64,000 nt of DNA, taken from Pseudonocardia petroleophila (GTDB lineage: Bacteria; Actinomycetota; Actinomycetes; Mycobacteriales; Pseudonocardiaceae). The notes beneath the pieces are model-generated. The model was given only the letters and a program-made list of their open reading frames with translations, was not told the DNA's origin and made no database searches. Position 1 is the stretch's first letter. Each line of letters opens with the position of its first letter. The position numbers and the translations under genes are program-made. The DNA lies in contig NZ_CP060131.1 in assembly GCF_014235185.1 (NCBI RefSeq), positions 4,347,501-4,411,500 of the forward strand, read 5' to 3'. This document shows positions 27,967 to 36,623 of the stretch, piece by piece.

Positions 27967-28054
27967 CTCGTTCCGACACGATCGGGTTGCGGTCGACACG
28001 GCGGCGGTCGTGCGACACACAGCGATGGCGGGGGGCGTACGTGGACTCGGGGGG

Positions 28055-28387
28055 ATGCTCGTGAACCGGTCGTGGGAGGCGGATCCGCCGTCTCGGCGGG
28101 GCGCGGACGAACCGGCGGGCCCGGCGCGGGTCACCCCGCTGCCCGGGATGGGCGATCCCGACGCCCCCGGGCTGACCAGCCCGCTGCACTTCCGCCTCGC
28201 CGACGAGCTGGCGCCGATGGTCGAGGTCTGGGAGCGGCTGCTGACGCTGCACCTGCCCGACCGCACCGGTCGCTGCCGCACCTGCACCCAGGGCGGCACG
28301 GGCCTCCCGGGCACCGCGTGGCCGTGCGCCCTGCACGGCATCGCCGAGCTCGCCCGGCGCCGCCACACCCGCGCGCAGGGCGCCTGA
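28055..28387 (+). CDS. Small Cys/His-motif hypothetical protein
   Basis: Protein of 110 aa, divergent from the DUF397 gene. The C-terminal half has HFRLADELAPMVEVWERLL and then CRTCTQGG with a later PCALHG, a possible zinc-binding C-x2-C...C-x2-H arrangement. The N-terminal 30 residues look disordered. An upstream in-frame ATG at 28025 exists. I do not recognise the function; proximity suggests a link with the DUF397/DUF5753 unit. Confidence 0.55.
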   Translation: MLVNRSWEADPPSRRGADEPAGPARVTPLPGMGDPDAPGLTSPLHFRLADELAPMVEVWERLLTLHLPDRTGRCRTCTQGGTGLPGTAWPCALHGIAELARRRHTRAQGA

Positions 28388-28456
28388 GCACCGGCGGCCG
28401 GCGCCTCCCCTCGGACGTCGGCCGCCGTGTACCACCGGCGTATCTTGCCGGGGCCC

Positions 28457-29824
28457 ATGAAGCACACCCATCTCGTCCCGAGCGTGTTCACGGTGCTGCA
28501 CGACCCCGTCACGGGGCGCGCCGCGACCGGGCCCCGCGCTGTCCGCGCCGCCCTGTTCGGCGCCCAGCTGGTGAGCCTGATGGTCGCCGGGCGGATCGCC
28601 GTCGAGGGTGACCGGGTGGTCGTCGTCGGCCGCCGCGGCCCCCGCCACGACGACCCCGTCGGGGACCTCGTCGTCGCCGCCGTCGCCGCCCCGGGCGAGC
28701 CGCGGGGGGTGCGGGAGTGGGCGGGGGACCTCGGCGGCGCCGTCCACGACCGGACCGCCGAGGACCTGGTCGACGCGGGTGTGCTGCGCTGGGAGGCGCC
28801 GCGGCGGCTGCGCACGGCCCCGCGCTGGCCCGCGGCGGACCCGGTGCGGGCCGTCCGCGCGCGGCTGGAGCTGGAGCAGCGGGTCGCCGACCCCGGGTCG
28901 TTCGACCTGCCGGGGGCGGTCGTGCTCGCGCTCGTGCTCGCCGCGGGGGCGGACGACGTCCTCGTGACCGGGTCCGGCTTCCTCGACGAGCTGGTCGCCG
29001 AGCTGCCCGCGGGTCCGGCCGCCGTCGTCACCGCGCTGGCGGAGGTCCCGGTGCGGGCCATGCCCGGTGGGGGCCGGTTCGCGGGTGCGCGGCTGCTCGT
29101 CGAGGGTGCGGTGATGCAGCGCCGGGCCGAGGCCCCGCACGCCCGGCCCGGGCGCTCCGGGCTGCGGGAGCGGCACGACGCCGGAGCGGCCCTCGTCGCC
29201 GCCGACCGCCCGCACGACGCCGTGCCGGTGCTGGAAGAGGTCGTCGCCGAGGCCGTCCACGACCTCGGCGCCACCGATCCGGACACGCTCGTCGCCGAGG
29301 GCAATCTGGCCGTCGCCTACCTCGCGGCCGGGCGGCCCGGGTCCGGCATCCCGCTGCTGGTCGACACGCTCGACGACCGGGAGCGCACGCTCGGGGCCGA
29401 CCACCCGCTCGCCCTGACCGCGCGGGACGTGCTCGCCGCGGTGCACCGGACCGCGGACCGGCCCGCCGAAGCACTGGCGCACTACCTGCTGGTGGTGGCC
29501 CACCGCACCCGGGTGCTCGGCGCGGCCCATCCCGACACGCTCACCTCCCGGCTGGGGGCGGGCCTGAGCCACGCCGACGACGGCGACACCCGCGCGGCGC
29601 TGGTCGTGCTCGGATCGGCGCTGCGCGACGCGCAGGAGACCTGGGGTCCGGGGCACCGCACGACGGTCGCGATCCGCGCCGCGCTCGCGCACTGCCTCGA
29701 CGCGGCCGGGCGCCCGGTCGAGGCCCGCACGGAGTACGACCGGGCCGCCCGCGACGCCGCGGACGGCCTGGGTCCGGCCCACCCCGACACCGCGGCCCTG
29801 CGGGAGATGCTGGCCCCGCGCTGA
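28457..29824 (+). CDS. GPP34-like domain fused to TPR repeats
   Basis: Protein of 455 aa. Residues 1-215 resemble actinobacterial GPP34 (Golgi phosphoprotein 3-like) proteins: AALFGAQLVSLMVAGRIAVE, DDPVGDLVVAAVA, and LVDAGVLRWE. Residues 230-455 contain about five 42-aa TPR units of the kinesin-light-chain type, each marked by an HPDTL-like motif (ATDPDTL, GADHPLAL, GAAHPDTL, GPGHRTTV, GPAHPDTA). GPP34 proteins bind acidic phosphoinositide-type lipids in eukaryotes; the bacterial role is unclear. TATCTT at 28441-28446 could be the -10. Confidence 0.72.
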   Translation: MKHTHLVPSVFTVLHDPVTGRAATGPRAVRAALFGAQLVSLMVAGRIAVEGDRVVVVGRRGPRHDDPVGDLVVAAVAAPGEPRGVREWAGDLGGAVHDRTAEDLVDAGVLRWEAPRRLRTAPRWPAADPVRAVRARLELEQRVADPGSFDLPGAVVLALVLAAGADDVLVTGSGFLDELVAELPAGPAAVVTALAEVPVRAMPGGGRFAGARLLVEGAVMQRRAEAPHARPGRSGLRERHDAGAALVAADRPHDAVPVLEEVVAEAVHDLGATDPDTLVAEGNLAVAYLAAGRPGSGIPLLVDTLDDRERTLGADHPLALTARDVLAAVHRTADRPAEALAHYLLVVAHRTRVLGAAHPDTLTSRLGAGLSHADDGDTRAALVVLGSALRDAQETWGPGHRTTVAIRAALAHCLDAAGRPVEARTEYDRAARDAADGLGPAHPDTAALREMLAPR

Positions 29825-29833
29825 CGCGTCGGC

Positions 29834-30970
29834 CTAGCGGGCCGGCCGCAGGTCCAGCAGCCGGGGGCGCACGTCGTCGAGGGCGACGCGGACGGCGCCG
29901 AGCAGCACCCCGCGGTCGGCGAGGGTGGACGCGGCGAGCCGGACCGGCCGGGCCGCCACGCGGGCGACCTCCCGCCGCAGCGGGGCCAGCAGCACCTCGC
30001 CCGCGGCGGCCACGGCGCCGCCCACCACGAGCAGCTCGGGATCGAGCAGGGTCGCGAGCACGGCCAGGGCCCGGGCGATCCGCCGCGCCACGGCGTCGAG
30101 GACCGCGCGCGCGGCCGGATCACCGGCCCCCGCCGCGGCGACGACCTGCTCGGCCCGCACCGTCCGGCCGAGCTCGGCCGAGCCCCAGCGGCGCACGAGG
30201 TTGCCGATCGCGGCGGTGCCGCCGACGCCGTCGACGAGGTCGAGGAAGCCCATCTCGCCGACGCCCCCGCGGTGCCCGCGCACGACCCGCCCGCCCAGGC
30301 AGACCCCGGCGCCGAGGCGCTCCCCGGCGAGCACCAGCACCACGTCGTCGACGCCGTGGGCGACGCCGCGCCAGCGCTCCGCGGCCACGGCGAGGTTGGC
30401 GTCGTTCTCGACCACCGCCTCCGGGACGACGGGGGCGAGCGCGGTGCGCAGGTCGAGCGCGGCGAGCCCGGGGAGGTAGTCCTCGTCGGCGGACGCGCGC
30501 CCGCAGGCGTCGACCGGGGCCGGGACCCCGAGCACCGCGCCGAGCAGCTGCTCCGGGGCGGCGCCCGCGGCGTCGAGGGCGCGCCGGCAGGTCCCGCGGG
30601 TCAGGGCGAGCCGGTCGGCGGCCGGGACGTGCTCGTGGGCGAACACCGCGGCGGCCTCGCCAGCGACGGCGCCGCCGAGGTCGGCGACCGCCGCCCGCAC
30701 CGACGTCGCGCCCATGTCGACGGCGAGCACGAAGCCCGCGCCGGGGCGGGGCGCGTAGATCCGGGCGGGGCGGCCGGGGCGGGCGGTACCGGGCCGCGGG
30801 GGTTCCACGAGCCAGCCGCGCTCGATCAGGTCGTCGCAGACGGCGTGCACGGTCGGGCGGGACAGGCCGGTGCGGGCCATGAGATCGGCGCCGCTGCTGC
30901 GACCGGCGTCCAGCACGACGTCCAGCACGGCCTGCGTGTTGAGCCGCCGCACCACATCGGTTCCGGACAC
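29834..30970 (-). CDS. ROK-family transcriptional regulator
   Basis: Protein of 378 aa. The N-terminal winged HTH (about 10-60) includes LMARTGLSRPTVHAVCDDL. The ROK domain has VLAVDMGATSVRAAVAD, VVENDANLAVAAE and GERLGAGVCLGG. The usual CxCGxxGCxE zinc cluster is not conserved (GEMGFLDLVDGVGG in its place). GTG 30970 has AAGGTG 7 nt upstream, better than TTG 31006. It is divergent from the alpha-glucosidase gene and is its likely regulator. Confidence 0.85.
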   Translation of the reverse strand: MSGTDVVRRLNTQAVLDVVLDAGRSSGADLMARTGLSRPTVHAVCDDLIERGWLVEPPRPGTARPGRPARIYAPRPGAGFVLAVDMGATSVRAAVADLGGAVAGEAAAVFAHEHVPAADRLALTRGTCRRALDAAGAAPEQLLGAVLGVPAPVDACGRASADEDYLPGLAALDLRTALAPVVPEAVVENDANLAVAAERWRGVAHGVDDVVLVLAGERLGAGVCLGGRVVRGHRGGVGEMGFLDLVDGVGGTAAIGNLVRRWGSAELGRTVRAEQVVAAAGAGDPAARAVLDAVARRIARALAVLATLLDPELLVVGGAVAAAGEVLLAPLRREVARVAARPVRLAASTLADRGVLLGAVRVALDDVRPRLLDLRPAR

Positions 30971-31047
30971 CGGATCACCTTGACGGACCCGGGGGTAGTA
31001 ACGCAAGGTGGTGAATCAATCCCACCGCTACGTCTTCGAGGAGCGCG

Positions 31048-32691
31048 ATGAGCTCGGCAACGGCCACTTCCCCCACCACGGCGGCGCGGACGTGGTGGCG
31101 CGACGCCGTGGTCTACCAGCTCTACATCCGCAGCTTCGCCGACGGCAACGGCGACGGCCTCGGCGACGTCGCCGGGATCCGGGCGAAGCTCGGCTACCTG
31201 CGCGACCTCGGCGTCGACGCGCTGTGGATCAACCCGTGGTACCCGTCGCCGATGGCCGACGCCGGCTACGACGTGGCCGACTACCGCGCCGTCGAGCCCG
31301 CGTTCGGCACCGCCGACGAGGCCGCGGCGCTCGTCGAGGAGGCCCACGCGGCCGGGCTGCGGGTGATCCTCGACATCGTCCCCAACCACACCTCCGACGA
31401 GCACGAGTGGTTCCGCGCGGCGCTCGCGGCGGGGCCGGGGTCGCCGGAGCGGTCGCGCTACGTGTTCCGGCCGGGCCGTGGCGACGGCCCGCCCAACGAC
31501 TGGCGCAGCGTCTTCGGCGGCCCGGCCTGGCAGCAGGTCCCCGACGGCGAGTGGTACCTGCACCTGTTCGACGTCAAGCAGCCCGACCTGAACTGGGAGC
31601 ACCCGGAGGTCCGCGCGGAGTTCGAGTCGATCCTGCGGTTCTGGTTCGACCGCGGCGTCGACGGGTTCCGGATCGACGTCGCGCACTCGCTGGTCAAGGA
31701 CCAGGCGCTGCCGGACGTCGGCCCCGACCGGCAGATGGACACCGTCGGCGACGGCGGGCACCCGTTCTGGGACCTCGACGGCGTGCACGAGGTCTACCGC
31801 GGCTGGCGGCGGGTGGCCGACTCCTACGCGGACCCGAAGATCTTCGTCGCGGAGGCCTGGGTGGCCTCGCACGACCGCCTGGCCCGCTACCTGCGCCCCG
31901 ACGAGCTGCACACCGCGTTCAACTTCGACTACCTCGGCGCCCGCTGGGAGGCGGGCGACCTGCGGAAGGTGATCGACTCCTCGCTCGCCACGATGGGCGG
32001 GGTCGGCGCGCCCGCGACCTGGGTGCTGTCCAACCACGACGTCGTCCGGCACGTCTCGCGGCTGGGCCGGCCCCCGGCGACGGGGCACGCGCTGAGCGAC
32101 CTCGCCCCCGTCGAGGAGCTCGACATCGAGCTGGGCCGCCGCCGCGCCCGCGCCGCCGCGCTGCTGATGCTGGCGCTGCCCGGCGGCGCGTACGTCTACC
32201 AGGGCGACGAGCTGGGCCTGTGGGAGGTCGAGGACCTTCCCGACGCGGTGCTCCAGGACCCGACCTGGGAGCGCTCCGGGCACACCGAGCGCGGCCGCGA
32301 CGGCTGCCGGGTGCCGATCCCGTGGTCGGGCACGGCGTCGCCGTTCGGCTTCAGCCCCGACGGCTCACCCGCCCCGTGGCTGCCGCAGCCCGCCGGCTTC
32401 GCCGAGGTCAGCGTGCAGGCGCAGGACGGGGACCCGGCGTCGATGCTGACGCTCTACCGCGCCGCGCTGGCCCTGCGCAGGTCGCACCCGGCGCTGGGCG
32501 ACGGGACGCTGGAGTGGCTGCCGTCCGAGGACGGGGTGCTGGCGTTCTCGCGGGGGGACGGGTTCACCTGCGTGGTGAACCTGTCGTCGGCGCCGGTTCC
32601 CCTGCCCTCCGGTGGTCGCGTCCTGCTGGCGACGGAGGCGGTGCTGGACGTGCTGCCCGTCGACGCGGCGGTGTGGCTGACGACGACCTGA
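31048..32691 (+). CDS. GH13 alpha-glucosidase
   Basis: Glycoside hydrolase of 547 aa, cytoplasmic. The four GH13 motifs are visible: DIVPNHTS, GFRIDVAHS (nucleophile Asp), VAEAW (acid/base Glu) and SNHDVVRH (third carboxylate). The start WWRDAVVYQLYIRSFADGNG and the pattern GDVAGIRAKLGYLRDLGVDALW are typical of oligo-1,6-glucosidase/alpha-glucosidase proteins. AGGAG precedes the ATG. It probably releases glucose from maltose-like oligosaccharides, under the adjacent ROK regulator. Confidence 0.9.
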   Translation: MSSATATSPTTAARTWWRDAVVYQLYIRSFADGNGDGLGDVAGIRAKLGYLRDLGVDALWINPWYPSPMADAGYDVADYRAVEPAFGTADEAAALVEEAHAAGLRVILDIVPNHTSDEHEWFRAALAAGPGSPERSRYVFRPGRGDGPPNDWRSVFGGPAWQQVPDGEWYLHLFDVKQPDLNWEHPEVRAEFESILRFWFDRGVDGFRIDVAHSLVKDQALPDVGPDRQMDTVGDGGHPFWDLDGVHEVYRGWRRVADSYADPKIFVAEAWVASHDRLARYLRPDELHTAFNFDYLGARWEAGDLRKVIDSSLATMGGVGAPATWVLSNHDVVRHVSRLGRPPATGHALSDLAPVEELDIELGRRRARAAALLMLALPGGAYVYQGDELGLWEVEDLPDAVLQDPTWERSGHTERGRDGCRVPIPWSGTASPFGFSPDGSPAPWLPQPAGFAEVSVQAQDGDPASMLTLYRAALALRRSHPALGDGTLEWLPSEDGVLAFSRGDGFTCVVNLSSAPVPLPSGGRVLLATEAVLDVLPVDAAVWLTTT

Positions 32692-32696
32692 GCGGG

Positions 32697-32716
32697 CCCG
32701 GCGCCGCCGCGCCGGG
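32697..32716. terminator. Hairpin after the alpha-glucosidase gene
   Basis: Perfect 8-bp stem CCCGGCGC-CGCC-GCGCCGGG starting 5 nt after the stop codon. Confidence 0.55.
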
Positions 32717-32775
32717 ACCCCCGGGGCCGGTCCTCGGCTACGCCGCCCAGCCGCGGCGCGCCGACGCCCGCCCCT

Positions 32776-32781
32776 TACCCT
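32776..32781 (+). promoter_or_regulatory. -10 element of the small lipoprotein gene
   Basis: TACCCT ends 6 nt before GTG 32788, predicting a leaderless transcript. Confidence 0.4.
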
Positions 32782-32787
32782 CCGTGC

Positions 32788-33114
32788 GTGTCCCGAATGC
32801 GCCGTACCGCCCTCGCTGCCCTGATCGTGCTGTTCACCGTCGCCGGATGCGGTGCCGGCGGGTCGAACACCGACTGCGGCCTCGACGGCTGCACCGTCAC
32901 CTTCCCCCGCTCCGGCGACGCGTCCGTGTCGGTCCTGGGCATCTCCGCGCAGCTCGTCGGCGTCGACGCCGGTGCCGCGACGATCCAGGTGGCCGGGCAG
33001 ACCGTCACCGTCCCGGTCGGCGGGGAGACGCAGGTCGAGGGCTTCGCCGTCGGCGTCGAGTCCGTCACCGACACCGAGGTGGTCGTGCGCGTGCGGCCCG
33101 GCGCGGGCGGCTGA
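32788..33114 (+). CDS. Small lipoprotein
   Basis: Protein of 108 aa. A basic N-terminus and hydrophobic stretch end in the lipobox VAGC (residues 18-21). The mature part is beta-rich with DCGLDGCTVTFPRS and repeated Val/Thr strands (ATIQVAGQTVTVPVGGE). No family recognised. It is probably anchored outside the membrane. Confidence 0.7.
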   Translation: MSRMRRTALAALIVLFTVAGCGAGGSNTDCGLDGCTVTFPRSGDASVSVLGISAQLVGVDAGAATIQVAGQTVTVPVGGETQVEGFAVGVESVTDTEVVVRVRPGAGG

Positions 33115-33115
33115 G

Positions 33116-33355
33116 CTACGCGAGCGGGTCGTCGACGTCGGGTTCGTAGACCCAGGTCCCCGCGTCCGACGGGTGCGGCCCGCGGCGCCGGTACGCGCGC
33201 TCGGGGATCCGGACGGGCATGTGCCCGGTGTCCTCGGTGTAGATCGTGGTGTCCCGGAACCGGGGGATCAGCCGAGGTGGGAGCCCCTCGCCGTCGAGCG
33301 CCACCTCCTCGGTGTGCCCGTCCCACGGACCGCCCACCAGCACTGCCGTCGCCAT
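33116..33355 (-). CDS. Small hypothetical protein
   Basis: Protein of 79 aa starting MATAVLVGGPWDGHTEEVAL; the GGPWDG motif recurs in small actinobacterial and phage proteins of unknown role. The C-terminus is WVYEPDVDD. It is divergent from the SPOR-like gene with only 18 bp between the two start codons. Confidence 0.6.
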   Translation of the reverse strand: MATAVLVGGPWDGHTEEVALDGEGLPPRLIPRFRDTTIYTEDTGHMPVRIPERAYRRRGPHPSDAGTWVYEPDVDDPLA

Positions 33356-33356
33356 T

Positions 33357-33371
33357 GGTGCATTCTGCACC
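33357..33371. promoter_or_regulatory. Perfect palindrome in an 18-bp divergent spacer
   Basis: GGTGCA-TTC-TGCACC fills the gap between the two start codons at 33355 (minus) and 33374 (plus). Candidate -10 hexamers CATTCT (plus) and CAGAAT (minus) lie inside it, 6-7 nt from each start. Confidence 0.5.
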
Positions 33372-33373
33372 GC

Positions 33374-33577
33374 ATGAGCGACGAGGAGTGGTACTACAGC
33401 CTGAAGGACGGCCGGGTCGTGACGGCCGACGAGGGCGTGCGGGCGGCCGACCGGCTCGGCCCCTACCCGGACCGGGAGACGGCCGCACGGGCGCTGGAGA
33501 TCGCGCGGGAGCGCACCGAGGCCAACGACCGGGCCGACCGGGAGTGGAGGGGGAACGACGACCCCGACGACGACTGA
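33374..33577 (+). CDS. Small conserved SPOR-like protein
   Basis: Protein of 67 aa: EEWYYSLKDGRVVTADEGV, then ADRLGPYPDRETAARALEIA and a charged tail. The GPYPDRETAARAL block resembles the SPOR-type small proteins common in actinobacteria. Function unknown. Confidence 0.65.
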   Translation: MSDEEWYYSLKDGRVVTADEGVRAADRLGPYPDRETAARALEIARERTEANDRADREWRGNDDPDDD

Positions 33578-33585
33578 GCGGGGGG

Positions 33586-34215
33586 TCAGGCGAGGCGGCG
33601 CCGTCGGGCGAGCACGGCGCCGCCCACCAGCAGCAGGGCCAGCCCGCCCGCGGAGACCAGGAACGGCAGCGAGCCCGGCTCGGTGCCGTACGCGCCGATG
33701 CCGACGAACGCGGTGACGGCCGGGAGCATCCCGAGCCCGCTGCCGACCAGGTAGTCGCGCGTGCGCAGCGCCGACAGCCCGCACGCCATGTTGATCACCG
33801 CGAACGGCAGGATCGGGACCATCCGGACGGCCAGGACGGCGACCAGCCCGCGGCGGCGCAGGAACGCGTCGAGGCGGGCCAGGCGTTCCCCGCCGACGCC
33901 GTCGAGCGCGGTGCGGCCCAGGTGGCGGGCGAGCAGGAACCCGATGGCCGCGCCGGTGAACGCCCCCGCCATCACGACCGGCACCCCGACGGCCCACCCG
34001 AACAGCACCCCGGCGGCGATGCTGAGGACGGTCGCGGGCACGGGCGTCAACGACAGGCCCGCGTAGAGCGCGGCGAACAGCACCGGGCCGGCCCATCCGG
34101 CGTCGGCGACGGCCGCGCGGACCTCGGGGAGCGGGGGCACCCCGACCGTCAGCGCCACCACGACGGCGGCCACGACGAAGGCGCCGAGCAGGGTGGGCTT
34201 CCACCATCGACGCAC
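33586..34215 (-). CDS. TVP38/TMEM64-type (DedA/VTT) membrane protein
   Basis: Membrane protein of 209 aa with about five to six hydrophobic segments. The VTT core is visible as GLSLTPVPATVLSIAAGVLF, GAAIGFLLARHLGR and RMVPILPFAVINMACGLSA. GTG 34215 has AGGAGG 6 nt upstream. Relatives are implicated in lipid scrambling or membrane homeostasis. Confidence 0.87.
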   Translation of the reverse strand: MRRWWKPTLLGAFVVAAVVVALTVGVPPLPEVRAAVADAGWAGPVLFAALYAGLSLTPVPATVLSIAAGVLFGWAVGVPVVMAGAFTGAAIGFLLARHLGRTALDGVGGERLARLDAFLRRRGLVAVLAVRMVPILPFAVINMACGLSALRTRDYLVGSGLGMLPAVTAFVGIGAYGTEPGSLPFLVSAGGLALLLVGGAVLARRRRLA

Positions 34216-34303
34216 CGGACACCTCCTGGGCCTGGCGCCACGGTAGGGCCCGGGTCGGGTGTACGTCCTGCCGAACCGCCGTGGCGCGTGCGACCCTGAT
34301 CGG

Positions 34304-35056
34304 GTGCTGCGCCGTGCCCGGCTGGTCGCGCTGGCCGTCGCCCTCGGCGCGGGCCTGCTCGCCGTGCCCGGGGTCCTGCCGGACGCGCCCCCCGAACCGA
34401 CCCCGCCGCCGGTGCCCGCGTCGCCGGTGCCCGCCTCCCCGGTGCCCGCCTCCCCGGTGACGGCCGCCCCGACGGGGTCACCGTCCCCGGCGGTGCCGCC
34501 GGCCGACGCCGCCGCCGGGATCCTGGAGGACGTCGTGCCGCAGGTCGGGACGGGGACGACGGCCGTCGTCGCGGGGTCCGCGCCCGCACCGGGTTTCGGT
34601 CCGGTCCGGACGGTGCGCGTCGAGGTCGAGGGCGGCCTGCCCGTCGACGGGGCGGTGTTCGCCGGGTTCGTCCTCGCCACCCTGAACGACCCGCGCGGCT
34701 GGGGCCGTGACGGGGCGATGACGTTCGCCCGCACCGACGGCGACGCCGAGATCGTCGTGGTGCTCGCGAGCCCGGACACCTCGGCCGCCCTGTGCCGCCC
34801 GCTCGTCACGTACGGGAAGCTGTCCTGCCGCAGCGGCCCGCGCGCGGTGCTCACCTTCCACCGCTGGGTCCTGGCCCACCCCGACTACGGCGACGACCGC
34901 ACCGGCTACCGGCACTACGTCGTCAACCACGAGGTCGGGCACGTGCTGGGGCACGGGCACGAGTCCTGCCCGGCGCCGGGTGCGCCCGCGCCGGTGATGC
35001 AGCAGCAGACCAAGGGCGTGCGGCCGTGCGCGCCGAACCCCTGGCCCTACCCCTGA
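34304..35056 (+). CDS. DUF3152 metallopeptidase-like exported protein
   Basis: Protein of 250 aa. Signal-anchor near 5-25, a Pro-rich linker with PVPASPVPASPVPASPV, then a DUF3152 domain with VVNHEVGHVLGHGHESC, an HExxHxxGH zinc-protease motif. Cys residues (LCRPL, LSCRSG, ESCPAP, RPCAP) probably form disulfides outside the cell. GTG 34304 is chosen because the first residues of the longer frame (from 34259) look non-coding. The 3' end overlaps the convergent folate gene by 10 bp. Confidence 0.8.
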   Translation: MLRRARLVALAVALGAGLLAVPGVLPDAPPEPTPPPVPASPVPASPVPASPVTAAPTGSPSPAVPPADAAAGILEDVVPQVGTGTTAVVAGSAPAPGFGPVRTVRVEVEGGLPVDGAVFAGFVLATLNDPRGWGRDGAMTFARTDGDAEIVVVLASPDTSAALCRPLVTYGKLSCRSGPRAVLTFHRWVLAHPDYGDDRTGYRHYVVNHEVGHVLGHGHESCPAPGAPAPVMQQQTKGVRPCAPNPWPYP

Positions 35057-35811
35057 CGCAGGCGCCCAAGCAGCGGGATCGCCGCGATCTTGGCCTCGGT
35101 CAGCTCCGACCAGCGGATGCCGCCGGTCGGACGCCCGGTGCGGGCACCCCGGCAGTCGACGATCCGGTCGGGTGTGACGACGAGGTCGACCGGTGCGTCG
35201 TGGCCCGCGGTCGGGATCGTCCCCGCCGGGCGGACCTGCAGCTCGTGCACCGTCGTGACGACGAGCGTGTGCGGACCGATCAGACCGGCGGCGGTGGCGA
35301 GGGCGAACTCGAGGTCGGCGAAGCCCCCGCCCTTGCCGAGCCGGGCCCCGTCCTCGCCGACGGCCACGCAGCCGGTGACGACGAGGTCCACCGGTTCGAG
35401 ATCGGCCACCGCGACCCGGCGCGCCGAGCGGGTGGCCCCGGCGATGGACGCGGCCCTGCGCGGTGTGTCGGCGAGGTGGTCGGGGTCGAGCAGGAAGAAC
35501 GGGTCGGGCTCGGCCAGGCGCGGCACCGCCATGTAGACGGTGCGCCCGTCCTCCAGCGCGCGCTGCCGCACGGGGAGCTGCGCGGAGTCGGGGTTGGCCT
35601 TGACCGTCCGCGCCGCGGCCCACGCGTCGGTCCCGCGCAGGCGCTCGGCCGCGGCCTCGGAGCCGGTGAAGTTGGAGATCCGGTTGCGGGCTCCGGGGAA
35701 GCGGGACACGCCGCCGTCGACCAGCGCGGTCCACACCTCCTCGCGCAGCGCGGCCTTGGCCGCGAGCAGGTCGGCGTCGCCGCCCGCGTCGTGATCGTGG
35801 CGGGTGCTCAC
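35047..35811 (-). CDS. 5-formyltetrahydrofolate cyclo-ligase-family protein
   Basis: Protein of 254 aa, longer than YgfA-type enzymes and resembling the MTHFSD group: LREEVWTALVDGGVSRFPGA, RNRISNFTGSEAAAERL, KANPDSAQLPVRQRALEDG and GARLGKGGGFADLEFAL. The GKGGGF(A)D glycine-rich loop is the nucleotide-binding signature. It would convert 5-formyl- to 5,10-methenyltetrahydrofolate. GTG 35811 overlaps the SDR stop by 3 nt. Confidence 0.83.
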   Translation of the reverse strand: MSTRHDHDAGGDADLLAAKAALREEVWTALVDGGVSRFPGARNRISNFTGSEAAAERLRGTDAWAAARTVKANPDSAQLPVRQRALEDGRTVYMAVPRLAEPDPFFLLDPDHLADTPRRAASIAGATRSARRVAVADLEPVDLVVTGCVAVGEDGARLGKGGGFADLEFALATAAGLIGPHTLVVTTVHELQVRPAGTIPTAGHDAPVDLVVTPDRIVDCRGARTGRPTGGIRWSELTEAKIAAIPLLGRLRQG

Positions 35812-36611
35812 GACCCCGCGACGCGTCGCCGCTCGCCCTGCGCCCGCATCCGCGCCAGCACGGGCAGCGCGATGCTGGGCAGCACGGACCCGGAGCGGGC
35901 CATCACCGCGCGGCGCAGCGGGAGCGAGAGCACCAGGCGCTTGCCGTCGAGCAGGCCCATCGCGGCGTCGGCGACGGCCCCGGGGGTGAGGAGGGTCTTC
36001 TGCGAGTGCAGGATCGCGGTGTCGCGGTGGCCCTGCTCGGCGCGGACGAGCGCGGTGTCGGCGGCGTCGGGGCACAGGGCGTGGGCCCGGATTGGGATGC
36101 CGTCGAGATCGAGGTCGCCCTGCAGGCTGGTGGTGAAGTTCAGCACCGCCGACTTCGACGCGGCGTAGACCGCGAGCCCCGGGACCGGGCCGTGCGCCGA
36201 CATCGACGCGATGTTGAGCAGGTGTCCGCCGCGCTCGCGCATCACGCCGATCGCGGCGCGGGACCCGTGGATGACGCCGTGGACGTTGGCGTCGATCATC
36301 AGCGCGATGTCGTCGTCGGACTGCTCCCAGACCTTGCCCGCCTTGAGCACGCCCGCGTTGTTGACCCACACGCCGACGGTCCCGAGCTCGACCGCGGCGG
36401 CGGCCACGCGGGCGTGGTCGGCGGCGATCCGCGCGTCCGCGGCGATCCCGGTCGCCCCCAGCTCGTCGGCCGTGGCGGTGACCGCGGCCTCGTCCAGGTC
36501 GGTGATCACCACCCGGTGCCCGCGCGCCACCAGCCGCCGCGCGATCTCCCGCCCGAATCCGCGGGCCGCGCCCGTCACCACCGCCACCGGAGCCGTTCCT
36601 GGGTTACCCAC
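35808..36611 (-). CDS. SDR-family oxidoreductase
   Basis: Classical short-chain dehydrogenase of 267 aa: VVTGAARGFGREIA (TGxxxGxG) near 12-25, DLDEAA after strand 2, NNAGVL, catalytic Ser in IASMSAHG and YAASK. It uses NAD(P)H on an unknown alcohol or ketone. The C-terminal 40 residues are basic and hydrophobic, which could bind membranes. Confidence 0.88.
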   Translation of the reverse strand: MGNPGTAPVAVVTGAARGFGREIARRLVARGHRVVITDLDEAAVTATADELGATGIAADARIAADHARVAAAAVELGTVGVWVNNAGVLKAGKVWEQSDDDIALMIDANVHGVIHGSRAAIGVMRERGGHLLNIASMSAHGPVPGLAVYAASKSAVLNFTTSLQGDLDLDGIPIRAHALCPDAADTALVRAEQGHRDTAILHSQKTLLTPGAVADAAMGLLDGKRLVLSLPLRRAVMARSGSVLPSIALPVLARMRAQGERRRVAGS

Positions 36612-36623
36612 GGGTACACCCTC

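Noticed and set aside
27077-29782. Open frame of 901 codons on the minus strand
   Set aside because: Only its C-terminal 200 codons are DUF5753. The rest runs antisense through the GPP34-TPR gene and shows out-of-frame composition of GC-rich DNA.
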